DNA of 64,000 nt from Paraburkholderia sp. Tr-20389 (GCF_017104565.1 NZ_JAAGPD010000001.1:1-64000), one strand, 5' to 3'. Positions 1 through 9,289 are shown, counted from the first letter of the stretch. Notes: generated by a model from the sequence alone, not told the origin. Numbers and translations are program-made.

Positions 1-1
1 T

Positions 2-934
2 GCCGATTCCGTGGCGGGCGGCGCGGTGCTCGCGTACGCGACGCGCCGGCGCAAGCTGGCCGAAACAGCCGCCCGCAACCGCGGCGCGGACGATGCCGAC
101 AAGCCCGAGTACCAGCTCGCGTTCGATCCGCTGAACTGCCCGTGGAACGCGGACATTAACGGCACGGCGGGCTCGATCTTTTCGGTGATGCGCGTGCAGT
201 CGCAAGGCAGCGATGCGAACGGCGCGGATACGCGCGCGCAAGCGTATGGCGAACTCGACTGCGAGCCCTATGACGAAACGTACGGCGCGCCGTTCCTGCA
301 ACCGGGCCGCGAGCAGGCGGCGGCGGGCTACACGATCTACGGGCCCGCGACAATGCTCATCATCACGCTCGGCGAAGGGACGCACGGCTTCACGCTCGAC
401 AGTCAGACGGATGAGTTCATGCTCACGCATCCGTCGATCCGAATTCCCGACGAAACGGGCGAGATTGCCGTCGACGCGTCCAACGAGCGCTTCTGGGAGC
501 CGCCCGTGCGCCGCTACGTGCACGAATGCCGCGACGGCCGCGCGGGCTGCCGCGAGCGTGATTTCAGCCTGCGCTGGAGCGACGCGCTCGTCGCGGAGGT
601 GCATCGCATCCTGATGCGCGGCGGCCTGTTCCTGATGCCGCGCGACTACCGCACCCGTTCCGCGATGCGCGGGCGCCTTTCCGCCGTCTACGACGCGAGC
701 CCGCTCGGCTTTCTCGTCGAACAGGCGGGCGGCATGGCGACGACGGGGCGGGAGCGCGTGCTCGATGCCGCACCGCGTACCTTCCACGAGCGCATGCCGT
801 TGATTCTCGGCTCGGCAAGCGAGGTGGCGCGCATCGGCCGCTATCACCGCGAGCACGATCTCGGCATCGATGCGCCTTTCACGTCGCCGCTTTTTCGTGA
901 GCGCTCGTTGTTCCTTCCGGAAACGTCGCTCTGA
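2..934 (+). CDS. cbbF: Class I fructose-1,6-bisphosphatase, 5' end cut by window edge
   Basis: Hydrolyses fructose-1,6-bisphosphate to fructose-6-phosphate, here probably in the regenerative part of the Calvin cycle. The frame is open to the left edge, so the N-terminal part is missing and the first visible GTG (11) is internal. The visible part has class I FBPase features: a VGTIFSV-like segment (GSIFSV), the GYTIYGPATMLIITLGEG stretch, and near the end the conserved SPLGFLVEQAGG loop. Phosphoribulokinase follows after 37 bp on the same strand, which is the usual cbbF-cbbP order and implies co-transcription. Assignment to the Calvin cycle rather than gluconeogenesis rests on this neighbour. 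Confidence 0.93.
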   Translation, partial: ADSVAGGAVLAYATRRRKLAETAARNRGADDADKPEYQLAFDPLNCPWNADINGTAGSIFSVMRVQSQGSDANGADTRAQAYGELDCEPYDETYGAPFLQPGREQAAAGYTIYGPATMLIITLGEGTHGFTLDSQTDEFMLTHPSIRIPDETGEIAVDASNERFWEPPVRRYVHECRDGRAGCRERDFSLRWSDALVAEVHRILMRGGLFLMPRDYRTRSAMRGRLSAVYDASPLGFLVEQAGGMATTGRERVLDAAPRTFHERMPLILGSASEVARIGRYHREHDLGIDAPFTSPLFRERSLFLPETSL

Positions 935-971
935 CGGGCCGCCTTGAGCCGAAATACTTGGGAGACGGCGC

Positions 972-1844
972 ATGTCAGTCAGACATCCGATTGTTGCTGT
1001 GACGGGGTCGAGCGGCGCGGGCACGACCACCGTCATGAGGAGCTTCGCCCACATTTTCCGCAGGGAGAAGATCAATGCGCAGATTATCGAAGGCGATGCG
1101 TTCCACCGGTACGACCGGCTCGGCATGCGCGAAGCGCTGCGGCAGAGCGAGCGCGACGGCGTGCGCAATTTCAGCCACTTCGGGCCGGACGCGAATCTGC
1201 TCGAAGAGCTGGAGCAGCTGTTCGCGGCGTATGGCGCCTCGGGCGGCGGGCAGTTTCGCCGCTACGTGCACGACGAAGCGGACGCCGTCGTGTACAAGCA
1301 GGACCCCGGGACGTTCACGCCGTGGGAGGGCATCCCGACGGGCACGGACATGATGTTCTATGAAGGGCTGCATGGTGCGGCCGTGACCAGCAAGGTCGAC
1401 ATCGCACAGCATGCGGATCTGCTCGTCGGCGTCGTGCCGATCATAAATCTGGAGTGGATCCAAAAGCTGCATCGTGACCAGACGCTGCGCGGCTATTCAC
1501 ACGAGGCCGTGGTCGATACGATCTTGCGGCGCATGCCCGATTACGTGAACTACATCTGTCCGCAGTTCTCGCGCACGCACGTGAATTTTCAGCGGGTGCC
1601 GACGGTCGACACGTCGAATCCGTTCACGGCGCGCGAGATCCCGCAACCCGACGAGAGCTTCGTCGTGATCCGTTTTTCCAAACCGAAGGGCATCGACTTT
1701 CCGTATCTGCTGACGATGCTGCACGATTCGTTCATGTCGCGGCCGAACGTGATCGTGGTGCCGGGCGGCAAGATGGGGCTCGCGATGCAACTGATATTCA
1801 CGCCGATGATCCTGCAATTGCGCGACCGGAAGGCGCGGGCGTGA
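972..1844 (+). CDS. cbbP: Phosphoribulokinase
   Basis: Phosphorylates ribulose-5-phosphate to ribulose-1,5-bisphosphate, the step dedicated to the Calvin cycle. The 290-residue length matches type I bacterial enzymes. A P-loop GSSGAGTTT lies at residues 12-20, followed by the EGDAFHRYDR segment expected for substrate binding. ATG 972 is preceded by GGAGA at 961-965, so the start is well supported. It follows the FBPase and is closed by a strong terminator at 1893-1945, so these are the last two genes of a cbb operon entering from the left. RuBisCO itself is not visible. Confidence 0.95.
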   Translation: MSVRHPIVAVTGSSGAGTTTVMRSFAHIFRREKINAQIIEGDAFHRYDRLGMREALRQSERDGVRNFSHFGPDANLLEELEQLFAAYGASGGGQFRRYVHDEADAVVYKQDPGTFTPWEGIPTGTDMMFYEGLHGAAVTSKVDIAQHADLLVGVVPIINLEWIQKLHRDQTLRGYSHEAVVDTILRRMPDYVNYICPQFSRTHVNFQRVPTVDTSNPFTAREIPQPDESFVVIRFSKPKGIDFPYLLTMLHDSFMSRPNVIVVPGGKMGLAMQLIFTPMILQLRDRKARA

Positions 1845-1892
1845 ACATGACGCTGGCGGGGGCGTGTTGTCGTGCGTCTCAGTCGTGTGTTG

Positions 1893-1945
1893 GCTGACGG
1901 CCTGTAGACCGTACCCCGCGCGGGGCCGTCAGCTTCTTTTTTTTT
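1893..1945 (+). terminator. Rho-independent terminator after cbbP
   Basis: Perfect 10-bp stem GCTGACGGCC (1893-1902) / GGCCGTCAGC (1924-1933), with a smaller CCCCGCGCGGGG palindrome inside the loop, followed by TTC and a run of nine T. It lies 49 bp after the phosphoribulokinase stop, and the T run serves plus-strand transcription. Confidence 0.9.
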
Positions 1946-1981
1946 GCTCCGCGCGCGGGTGTGCGGTTTATTGGATGCAGC

Positions 1982-3697
1982 TTACTGGGCGTGCGACGCG
2001 AACTCGATGCGTCGATTGTGGAACCGGCCGCTTTCCGTGTCGTTGCTGTCGACCGGGCGCTCGGCGCCATAACCTTGCGAACTCAGCGTGCCGGCGGGAA
2101 CGCCTTGCGCAACGAGGAACGTGCGTACCGACTCGGCACGGCGTTTGGACAGCGCAGCGTTTGCTTGCGCATTGCCGATGTTGTCCGAGTAGCCCGCCAC
2201 TTCGAGTTGCACCGGCTTGCCCGACGTCGCGCAGGACTTCAGCGCGGTCGCCGACTGGCGCAGATCGTCGGTGGCCGAACCCGGAATCTTCGCGCTGCCT
2301 GCCGGGAAGTTCACGACCTGAAGATTCAGCACCTTCGCGACGTCCGCGCCGGCGCACGAGCCGCCGTTGCCGGACAGCGCCGCGAGGGCCGCGCGGAACG
2401 ATTGCGTCGCGTCTGCGACAGCCTGCTGCACGTTGAACACACCGATGTCGAACGTGGGGCCGAACAGCGATTTCAGCTTGTCGAGCCAGCCGAGTTTCGC
2501 GTCGGCGGCCGTGCCGCTCAGTTCGAGATGCGTGCCGTCGATTTTCACCTCGGCGCCCGGCTGCGCCATCAGCGGCAGCAGGCCGTCGAGATGGGCGAGC
2601 CAGTCTGCCGGCTTCGTCGTGGGATCGACGGTGATGTCGGCGTTCACAGTGGTCGGGCCGAATTTCTTCTTCAGCGCGTCGAGAAGTTGCTGTTTCTCGG
2701 CTTCGCTGCCGACGGTCGCCTTGAGGGTCGGCACGCCGGTCTTGTCGACAGTGAACGACAGATGGGAGTCGACGGTCGGCGCCGGGGCCGCAGCCGGTGC
2801 GGATGCAGCCACGGCAGGCGCGGAAGCCACGGGCTCGGAAGCAGCGGGCGCGGAGGCCGCAGGCGCAGATGCCGTCTGTTCCGCAGCAGGTGCGGCAGCG
2901 GCGCTGTCGTGGGCCGGCGTCTGCGCAACCTGCTCGTGCGTGCTGCACGAGCGCAGCAGCAGCCAGGCAAGCGCCGCGACGACCAGCGCCAGCACCCACC
3001 ACAGCCAGCCATGCTTGCGGCGCGGCGCAAGGGTCGGCTGATCGGCGGCGAGGGGCGACACGGGCACGCTCACGGGGCGCATCGTGGGCGCGGGATGATC
3101 GAAATGCGCGGAGACGTCCTTGAGCTTCGCCAGCGTCGCGCTGCCGAACATCGCCGCGCTGCCGAGACCCAGCGCGTCGGCGATGCGGTCCGTCAGACGC
3201 GCGTTGACCGTCGGCGCCTGATGGCCGAGCAGTGTCGGCAGCTGGCCGACCAATCCCTGCGATGTGGCGAAGTGCTGCTTCAGAATGCCCATCAGCGTCG
3301 CGCCGACGACGCTGCACAGCGACAGCGAAGTCAGCGGCGATGCACCCGTCTGCGAAGAAACGGCCTCGGCCAGTGCGCCGATGCGATCGCCCGTGATCTT
3401 CTGCAGCAAGCCGCGGCCCGTCGCTTCGAGGCGGGCGAGGTCAGTCGTGCTGCCGAGCAGATAGGGCAGCTGCTTGCCGATGTGCGCATCGACATCGGGC
3501 GACTGGATGGTCGAAAACAGACTGCGCGCGCCGTCGGGCGTGCTGCCGCGATGCATGATCGCGGCTATCAGCGCGGGCGCAGCGGTGTCAGTGACCTTGC
3601 GGGTGAGATCGGGCGACAGACCGACGGCAGTCGCGAGGTTCCGGACGACATCCTCATTCAGGACTGTCTCCAGCAATTTGAAAACATTGATGCTCAT
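1982..3697 (-). CDS. DUF937 / OmpA-family envelope protein
   Basis: 571 residues. The N-terminal half (about 1-180) resembles DUF937-type helical repeats (MSINVFKLLETVL..., VGLSPDLTRKV). A single membrane segment follows (WLWWVLALVVAALAWLLL, about 230-247), then an Ala/Pro-rich linker, a BON-like region and a C-terminal OmpA peptidoglycan-binding domain (VNFPAGSAKI, LEVAGYSDNIGNAQANAALSKRRAESV, GAERPVDSNDTESGRFHNRRIEF). It probably anchors the inner membrane to peptidoglycan; no more precise role can be given. It converges on cbbP and has no clear link to C1 metabolism. The start is ATG at 3697, where the DUF937 homology begins. Confidence 0.85.
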   Translation of the reverse strand: MSINVFKLLETVLNEDVVRNLATAVGLSPDLTRKVTDTAAPALIAAIMHRGSTPDGARSLFSTIQSPDVDAHIGKQLPYLLGSTTDLARLEATGRGLLQKITGDRIGALAEAVSSQTGASPLTSLSLCSVVGATLMGILKQHFATSQGLVGQLPTLLGHQAPTVNARLTDRIADALGLGSAAMFGSATLAKLKDVSAHFDHPAPTMRPVSVPVSPLAADQPTLAPRRKHGWLWWVLALVVAALAWLLLRSCSTHEQVAQTPAHDSAAAAPAAEQTASAPAASAPAASEPVASAPAVAASAPAAAPAPTVDSHLSFTVDKTGVPTLKATVGSEAEKQQLLDALKKKFGPTTVNADITVDPTTKPADWLAHLDGLLPLMAQPGAEVKIDGTHLELSGTAADAKLGWLDKLKSLFGPTFDIGVFNVQQAVADATQSFRAALAALSGNGGSCAGADVAKVLNLQVVNFPAGSAKIPGSATDDLRQSATALKSCATSGKPVQLEVAGYSDNIGNAQANAALSKRRAESVRTFLVAQGVPAGTLSSQGYGAERPVDSNDTESGRFHNRRIEFASHAQ

Positions 3698-3862
3698 CGA
3701 CTCGTTTCCTGTGGTTCAAGGACGGATCACGCTGACCCATCCGTCGGACGCACAGACTATACGGAGTGCAAATGATGATCACGAAGGTTGACACAATTTG
3801 ACAGCACGCTGCCGCGCGCTAGAAAACGGCTGACAGATTGCCTTCGAAGCCGCCGGCGCAGA

Positions 3863-5251
3863 CTACGAAGCGCTGTTTTTCTTCGTCGGACCGGGCGCGC
3901 ACCACACGTCGAGATTTTCTTCCGGCCGGTCGACCTGGCAGCCCCAGTCGAGCGCCTGATCCTGATCGAAGCGCTTGCCGAGTTGCCATGCGATTTCCGC
4001 GCGCGCCGTCTGCACGCCCATGTAGAACGCGTGGCCGCCGTCGTGTTCGAGCTTCAGGTGCGGATAGAGCGCGAACGGATCGCCTTCGACGACATGCGTG
4101 TCGCGGTTGTACACGTGAATGCCATCCGTCGTGACCTGCACGCGGAAATTCGGATCGCGCACTTGCGCGGCCAGCGCGGCGATTTCGTCGGCATCGTAGG
4201 GGAAGGGGCGCTTCGCATGCAGCGCCGAGAGCGCGGGATCGATGCCTTTGGGCAGCACTTGCGCGTCGTGCGCGGCGTGCATGATGCGTCGCGCGACATC
4301 CGCCTCGCGAACGGCACGCCGCGCATGCAGGCTGACGGAAGTGGTCAGCACCGCCGACACGCGCAATTCAGCGGCGATGCCGAGCAGCACCGCATTGATG
4401 CCGCTCGTGTCGGCCTCCGTCAGTTCCGTCAGATTGCCGACGCCGAGCATGATCGCAATGTCGGGATAACGCTCGCGCAACGCGACATAACGTCCTATCG
4501 AAGCGGCGAAGCCGAACGGTATCGGATCGAGAATCGGATCGGCGAGAAAGGGTTTGCCGCGCGCCGTGAGCGTGTCGATCGCCTGATGCAGCGAGGCCGT
4601 ATCGCGCGGCTCGCGTGCGACGACGATGGGCGTCGCGGGCACTTCGTCGGCGATCCACAGCGTGTCGACGTTCAGGCTCATCAGGTAATCGGCGCCCGCG
4701 CGTCCGCCGCGCAGCAGTTCGTCGGCGACCATCGAATCGACGCTCACGCGATAGCCGCTCGCCTTCAGCATGCGCACGGCGTCTTCGAGATGCGGGAAGG
4801 GCGTGTCGGGCAGACAGCCGACGTCGATCACATCCGCGCCCTGATCCGCGTAGTGTTTCGCGCGGGCGGCGATGCCGTCGAGATCGAGCCTCGGCGCGTC
4901 GACGATCTCCGCGAAAATCGCCGTCGCGTAGCGCGACAGGTCGAATTTTCGCGCCGCGTGCCCGAAGTGCTGCGGCAGGTCTTTCGCTTCTTCCGGCCCG
5001 CGCTCGACGGGCACGCCGAAATGCTCGCTCAACGCCGCGAGATCGCCGCGGCAGCGTCCGGGCACGATCATCCGGTCCGCGCGCAGCGGCAACGCGACGC
5101 GCCGGCGGATCATGTCCGCCGTCATCAACGCGGCGACCTGCAGGCCGATTTCGCGCACTTCCCACGTGAACGGCACGTTCGCCATGCCTTCCAGCACCTG
5201 CACGACACTTTTTTCGGCGAGCCTGCCGGTCAGGAAGACGATGTGTTCCAT
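3863..5251 (-). CDS. Dihydropteroate-synthase-like protein of H4MPT clusters
   Basis: 462 residues from the ATG at 5251; longer upstream readings run through the neighbouring dmrB in another frame and are rejected. The centre is a TIM-barrel pterin-binding type domain (ADVIDVGCLP, VSVDSMVADELL, ADYLMSLNVD, PFLADPILDPIPFG, IMLGVGNLTELTEADTSGINAVLLGIA). Proteins of this type recur in methanogens and in bacteria that make H4MPT, so a step joining the pterin to the aminobenzene-ribose arm is plausible; the exact reaction is inference. It overlaps the end of dmrB by 22 bp, which implies translational coupling in an operon with dmrB and the sigma-54 regulator. Confidence 0.85.
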   Translation of the reverse strand: MEHIVFLTGRLAEKSVVQVLEGMANVPFTWEVREIGLQVAALMTADMIRRRVALPLRADRMIVPGRCRGDLAALSEHFGVPVERGPEEAKDLPQHFGHAARKFDLSRYATAIFAEIVDAPRLDLDGIAARAKHYADQGADVIDVGCLPDTPFPHLEDAVRMLKASGYRVSVDSMVADELLRGGRAGADYLMSLNVDTLWIADEVPATPIVVAREPRDTASLHQAIDTLTARGKPFLADPILDPIPFGFAASIGRYVALRERYPDIAIMLGVGNLTELTEADTSGINAVLLGIAAELRVSAVLTTSVSLHARRAVREADVARRIMHAAHDAQVLPKGIDPALSALHAKRPFPYDADEIAALAAQVRDPNFRVQVTTDGIHVYNRDTHVVEGDPFALYPHLKLEHDGGHAFYMGVQTARAEIAWQLGKRFDQDQALDWGCQVDRPEENLDVWCAPGPTKKNSAS

Positions 5252-5847
5252 GCGAGCCCGAGGTTCGATAGCCGTTCGCTCAATGCCGCGCGCAATTCGT
5301 CGAGCGAGCGCGCGACGGTCGTATGTTCGATGCGCGCAAGCCGTTCGACGTTTTCGAGTTCGATCGTGCGCGGCCGCACTTCGACCCATTCGTGCGGGCT
5401 TTGCGTGATCACGCTCGGCTCGGTGTCGCACGCGAAAACGATGCCGGGCACGCATTGCTTGCCCGCTTGCGCGTAGAGATTGGTCGGCAGCGTGTCGGAG
5501 ATGCCGAACGCGCATTTGGCAACGGTGTTGCTGGTGGCGGGCGCAATCACGACGGTGTGATAGATGCCTTCGTACAGCATGCCGACGGGGACGCTGCTCG
5601 CGCTGTTGTCGCGCACCACGCGAAAGTGCTCGCGCAGCTTCGGCACGGTCCAGCCGTACAGCGGCAACACTTCCTCGCCGGCGGCGGACAGAAAGAGATC
5701 GACGCCCGGCAGCGCGAGCGCAATGGCGACCGACTCCTCCAGCATGTGGCCGGAGCCCGTGATGCACCACGCAAAGCGCGCGTCGGGGCGAAACTCGCCA
5801 GGACGGCGGACGGGCGACGGCGCGCTCATGCGTGATTCATCGGCCAT
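5230..5847 (-). CDS. dmrB: Flavoprotein, dihydromethanopterin reductase
   Basis: FMN-binding flavoprotein of the family whose Burkholderia xenovorans member DmrB reduces dihydromethanopterin to H4MPT, the last step of cofactor synthesis. Visible flavoprotein signatures are a glycine-rich ITGSGHMLEES near the N terminus and APATSNTVAKCAFGISDTL in the middle (cofactor loop). About 205 residues from ATG 5847; an internal ATG at 5829 (MSAPS) is a possible start that would avoid the 11-bp overlap with the upstream regulator. Its 3' end overlaps the dihydropteroate-synthase-like gene. The symbol rests on family and context. Confidence 0.85.
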   Translation of the reverse strand: MADESRMSAPSPVRRPGEFRPDARFAWCITGSGHMLEESVAIALALPGVDLFLSAAGEEVLPLYGWTVPKLREHFRVVRDNSASSVPVGMLYEGIYHTVVIAPATSNTVAKCAFGISDTLPTNLYAQAGKQCVPGIVFACDTEPSVITQSPHEWVEVRPRTIELENVERLARIEHTTVARSLDELRAALSERLSNLGLAWNTSSS

Positions 5848-7942
5848 TCATGCTCGCTGCGTCGTCAGCCGAAGCCTGCGCGCCGTCGTGCGAGAGCCGG
5901 ATGTGCAGTCTGTGCATCTTGCGGTACAGGGTGTTGCGGCTGATGCCGAGTGTCTTCGCGACGTTGCTCACGTTCCAGCGGTGTTCGTCGAGCATCGCGA
6001 GCACGGTTTCGCGTTCCTTGAGCTGGATCGCGTTGAGCGCCGACAGATCGGTGTCGTCGTCGAACGGCGGCGCGACGGCCGCGCGCGCGGACTGCGCGAA
6101 CTGTGCCGTGGACGAAGCGCGCGTGTTCGTACTGCTCGCATCGTCGACGATTTCGGCGGGCAGATGCGCGCAACGGATCTCCGGCCCGTCGCACAGCGCG
6201 ATCGCCATTTGCAGCACGTGCCGCAACTGCCGGATGTTGCCCGGCCACGCGTAGTTGACCAGCGCCTGACGCGCTTCCGCGCTCAGTTCGGGCGGATCGT
6301 CGGATTCGCTTTCGAGTATGTGCTGCACGAGCGGCAGCAGATCGGCGCGCTCGCACAGCGGCGGCAGGTTGATCTCGATACCGTTCAGCCGGTAGTACAG
6401 GTCTTCGCGGAACAGCCCGCGCTGCACCAGATCGAGCAGATTGCGGTGGCTCGCGCTGATCAACTGGAAATCGACCTTGATCGTGGTTTCGGCGCCGAGC
6501 GGCGTGACCTCGTGTTCTTCCAGCACGCGCAGCAGCCGCGCCTGCAAGGCCATCGGCATGTCGCCGATTTCATCGAGGAACAGCGTGCCGTTGTTCGCCT
6601 GCACGATCTTGCCGCGCCGTCCTTCGCGCTGCGCGCCCGTGAATGCGCCCGCGCGATAGCCGAACAGCTCGCTTTCGATCAGCGTTTCCGGCAGCGACGC
6701 GCAATTCACCGCGACGAAAGCGCCCGCCGCGTTGGGGCTGATGCTGTGCAGTGCGTTGGCGAAGACTTCCTTGCCCGTGCCCGTCTGGCCTCTCAGGATG
6801 ATCGGGATCTTGCGCTGGATCACGCGCGCGGCCAGCTGGCTTTGCGCGGCCATGCGCGGATCGCCGAACTCCAGGTGCGAGAGCTTGTCGAGTCCCGCGG
6901 CAGCCGGCTTCGCTTCGCGCGGCGTTTTCGCGCGCGGATTGCGGTTGATCGACACGTCGCTCCACGGTCCGCGCGCACTGGGCACAGTTTGACTCGCGCC
7001 GCCGAACGACTCGGCATCGCGCGGCGTTTGCGCGATCAGGAAGAAACGGTTGTTGGCGTGCGCGCTGTAGACGGTGATCGGATGGAACGAGCCGCGGATG
7101 CTGCGCGCGATCATGTCTTCGAGCGTCGCGCTGAACGCTTCTTCGATCCGCTTGCCGCACAGCTGGTCGGGCGAACGCAGATCGAGCTGGAACAGCGCGC
7201 TGCGATTCGCGGCCAGCACGACGCCGTCGTCATCGACGGCGAGCTTGCCGGCATGCAGCGTGCCGACGAATTCGGGGCGGCTGTGAAAGTGGACCGTATT
7301 CGCGCGCCGGTAGCGCGAATCGATCAGCCGGTTCTCGATCATCTGGCGCGACATGCCGACCAGCACGAGCGAATGCTGCTGCAGCATCCTCGAGCGGCTC
7401 GTCACGTCGAGCACGCCGACGATCGTGCCGCGCTCGTCGAAGATCGGCGCCGCCGAGCAGGTGAGGGACGTGTAGCGCGGATAGAAGTGTTCGTGCTGAT
7501 AGATGGCAAGACACTCGCGCTCGGTCAGGCACGTGCCCATGCCGTTCGTGCCCGCTTCGCGCTCGCTCCATACGGCGCCGACGCGCAAGCCGTCGGCGGC
7601 GACGGCCTCGCCGAACGGCACCGACGACACCTGATGCACGATCACGCCGTTTGCATCAACGAGAATCACGGCGAGTTCGGGGTCGGCGAGCTGCTGGTAG
7701 AGCGTGGTCATTTCCAGCTTCGAGCAGGCGATCAGGTCGCCTGCCGCCTCTCGATGCGTGTTCAGTTCCGGTTGCGTGAGCACGGGCGGCATGACGAAAC
7801 GGCCCGGATCCAGCCCGAAATCGACGAGACAACGCGTCCACGATTGCGCGACCGAATGGCTCATCGAGCACGCGGCAGGCTGGTTGTTGACGATGTTCAG
7901 AACATCCCGGACGTGCGAATTGATGTCAACGAGCGATGACAT
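5837..7942 (-). CDS. Sigma-54-dependent activator, AcoR/GAF type
   Basis: Bacterial enhancer-binding protein, 701 residues from ATG 7942, chosen because GGAG precedes it by about 9 bp; an upstream ATG at 7981 exists. Order of parts: GAF-like sensory region (about 85-195, with AGTNGMGTCL as in AcoR relatives), a PAS-like segment (about 225-310), AAA+ domain with Walker A GQTGTGKE (about 385-392), the GAFTGA loop that contacts sigma-54 (about 432-437), Walker B GTLFLDEIGDM, and a Fis-type helix-turn-helix near the end (NVSNVAKTLGISRNTLYRKM). It sits at the head of the dmrB operon in the C1 cluster. It is the obvious candidate to act at the sigma-54 promoters noted at 9975, 16352 and 17146. The inducer (methanol, formaldehyde or other) is unknown. 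Confidence 0.93.
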   Translation of the reverse strand: MSSLVDINSHVRDVLNIVNNQPAACSMSHSVAQSWTRCLVDFGLDPGRFVMPPVLTQPELNTHREAAGDLIACSKLEMTTLYQQLADPELAVILVDANGVIVHQVSSVPFGEAVAADGLRVGAVWSEREAGTNGMGTCLTERECLAIYQHEHFYPRYTSLTCSAAPIFDERGTIVGVLDVTSRSRMLQQHSLVLVGMSRQMIENRLIDSRYRRANTVHFHSRPEFVGTLHAGKLAVDDDGVVLAANRSALFQLDLRSPDQLCGKRIEEAFSATLEDMIARSIRGSFHPITVYSAHANNRFFLIAQTPRDAESFGGASQTVPSARGPWSDVSINRNPRAKTPREAKPAAAGLDKLSHLEFGDPRMAAQSQLAARVIQRKIPIILRGQTGTGKEVFANALHSISPNAAGAFVAVNCASLPETLIESELFGYRAGAFTGAQREGRRGKIVQANNGTLFLDEIGDMPMALQARLLRVLEEHEVTPLGAETTIKVDFQLISASHRNLLDLVQRGLFREDLYYRLNGIEINLPPLCERADLLPLVQHILESESDDPPELSAEARQALVNYAWPGNIRQLRHVLQMAIALCDGPEIRCAHLPAEIVDDASSTNTRASSTAQFAQSARAAVAPPFDDDTDLSALNAIQLKERETVLAMLDEHRWNVSNVAKTLGISRNTLYRKMHRLHIRLSHDGAQASADDAASMNGR

Positions 7943-8277
7943 TAGGGGCGTCTCCGATGCGCTGGGCTCGGTGCTCGCCATGATGCCGGTGAGCGGGGCG
8001 GCCTACGCTGTATGTAAGTGTTTTCCCCGTGTGCTTCCCGTGTGCCTTTGTGTGCCGCGCGTCTCTCGCGCGCGTGGCGCAACCGCTGACGTATGTTCTT
8101 TGAATCCGATCCGGCGCACTCAGCGAACACTGTACAACCCGTGTCGCGATACATCAATAAATAGTCGTACGAGTGTTGCGCACTGCGCCTGCTTTTTGCT
8201 TTGCATCATCCGGCATGAAAACCGAATTCGATCGAACGATGCGCGTTGCACGCGCGGTCTCTATGCGGAGCCCTTAC
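7943..8277. other. Intergenic region between divergent regulator and FolB-like gene
   Basis: About 335 bp without a supported gene. Both flanking genes point away, so promoters for each are expected here. I see ACAC-N10-GTGT (around 8129-8146) and a CTGACGTATGTTC stretch (8087-8099) faintly like the dyad found upstream of xoxF, but no convincing -24/-12 element. Confidence 0.4.
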
Positions 8278-8748
8278 ATGGACCGTTTCAATCCGGGAAG
8301 CAGTCCCATCCATTTTACTGTCGTGTTGCCGTCGAGCGCTCGGCCCGCGCGCGAACCTGAGGAACGGCGGCACAGTGGCGCCGCACTCGATATCGTGTAT
8401 ATCGAAGGCTTCGCCGCGCAGACGGTCATCGGCATCGATACCGATGAACTGCACGAACCTCAGCCCGTACAGATGGATCTTGCGATCGGCGTGCCGTCGC
8501 TGCGCGCGTGCAAGACGGATCAGATCGGCGACACGATCAATTACGCGGCCGTGCGCGCCGAGCTGCACACGCTGCTCGCAACACACAAGGTCCAGCTGCT
8601 CGAGGCGCTGGCCGAACGGATCGCGCAGTTGCTGATCGACCGGTTCGGCGCGCATTGGGTGCGCGTGAAGCTGTGCAAGCCCGCCAAATTCGACGACGTC
8701 GCAGCCGTTGGCGTGATCATCGAGCGGCAGTGCGAACGCTTCGACTAG
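8278..8748 (+). CDS. Dihydroneopterin-aldolase-like protein (FolB family)
   Basis: 156 residues starting at ATG 8278, which has GGAG 7 bp upstream; longer readings to 8173 lack such a site. FolB fold signs: IEGFAAQTVIGIDTDELHEPQPVQMDLAIGV at the N-terminal core, DTINYAAVRAEL, LLEALAERIAQLL, and the conserved lysine region VRVKLCKPAKF. FolB cleaves dihydroneopterin to 6-hydroxymethyl-dihydropterin, a precursor of both folate and methanopterin. Being inside the H4MPT cluster, this copy probably feeds H4MPT rather than being the housekeeping folate enzyme. It has an unusual N-terminal extension of about 35 residues. It stands alone on the plus strand. Confidence 0.85.
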   Translation: MDRFNPGSSPIHFTVVLPSSARPAREPEERRHSGAALDIVYIEGFAAQTVIGIDTDELHEPQPVQMDLAIGVPSLRACKTDQIGDTINYAAVRAELHTLLATHKVQLLEALAERIAQLLIDRFGAHWVRVKLCKPAKFDDVAAVGVIIERQCERFD

Positions 8749-8811
8749 TTTCGCCTGAAGGGCACGCATCGCCCGTGCCCGGTTGCTGAGCGGGAGCGTG
8801 GACTCAGCTGC

Positions 8812-9225
8812 TCACTTCGACGCGGAAGGCGAGGGCTTCGCGAGCCCGCACGCCTGATACGCCTCCTGCTGCAACGCGCGATATTTCTTCGTCTGCGCAC
8901 GCGCACGGTCGACGCGGAATTCGTTGCCGCCTTCGCCGCCGAGCGCCGCGTACTTCGAGAAGGTCATCTGCTCGACGTAATCGTCATACGGGAGTGCGGC
9001 CGCGATCTTGTCGATCGCGCACGAGCACTTGTAGACGTTGGCGAAGTCGTGGCCGTTCTCGTCCATGCAGCCGAGCACGTATTCGACGCGGCCCTGCGTC
9101 GGGTAGTCATTGCCCTTGGCGGGCGCATTGTCGGCCGTGGCGTCCGCGGCCAGCGCGGCAAGCGGAATTACTGCAACGCACGCGAACGCCGCGACAGCGA
9201 GGCGCGTGCGACAACGTGAGGTCAT
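8812..9225 (-). CDS. Small exported protein downstream of fae
   Basis: 136 residues, start at ATG 9225 because a typical signal peptide follows (MTSRCRTRLAVAAFACVAVI, cleavage near ALAA/D). The mature part is predicted helical and carries three cysteines in GCMDENGHDF and YKCSCAIDKI, plus one near the C terminus (YQACGLAK), which could form disulfides in the periplasm. It lies 139 bp downstream of fae on the same strand, separated by a perfect 16-bp hairpin. I do not recognise a defined family. Context suggests an accessory role in periplasmic methanol oxidation, but that is only inference. Confidence 0.75.
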   Translation of the reverse strand: MTSRCRTRLAVAAFACVAVIPLAALAADATADNAPAKGNDYPTQGRVEYVLGCMDENGHDFANVYKCSCAIDKIAAALPYDDYVEQMTFSKYAALGGEGGNEFRVDRARAQTKKYRALQQEAYQACGLAKPSPSASK

Positions 9226-9289
9226 ATCGATGCCTTTAGCGTAAGTTCTGCATCCCGCTCCCGGAGTACGCACGGGAGAAACACGCGCG

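Noticed and set aside
1961-3775. Long plus-strand frame opposite the OmpA-family gene
   Set aside because: No domain; the minus-strand protein has DUF937, a membrane segment and an OmpA domain.
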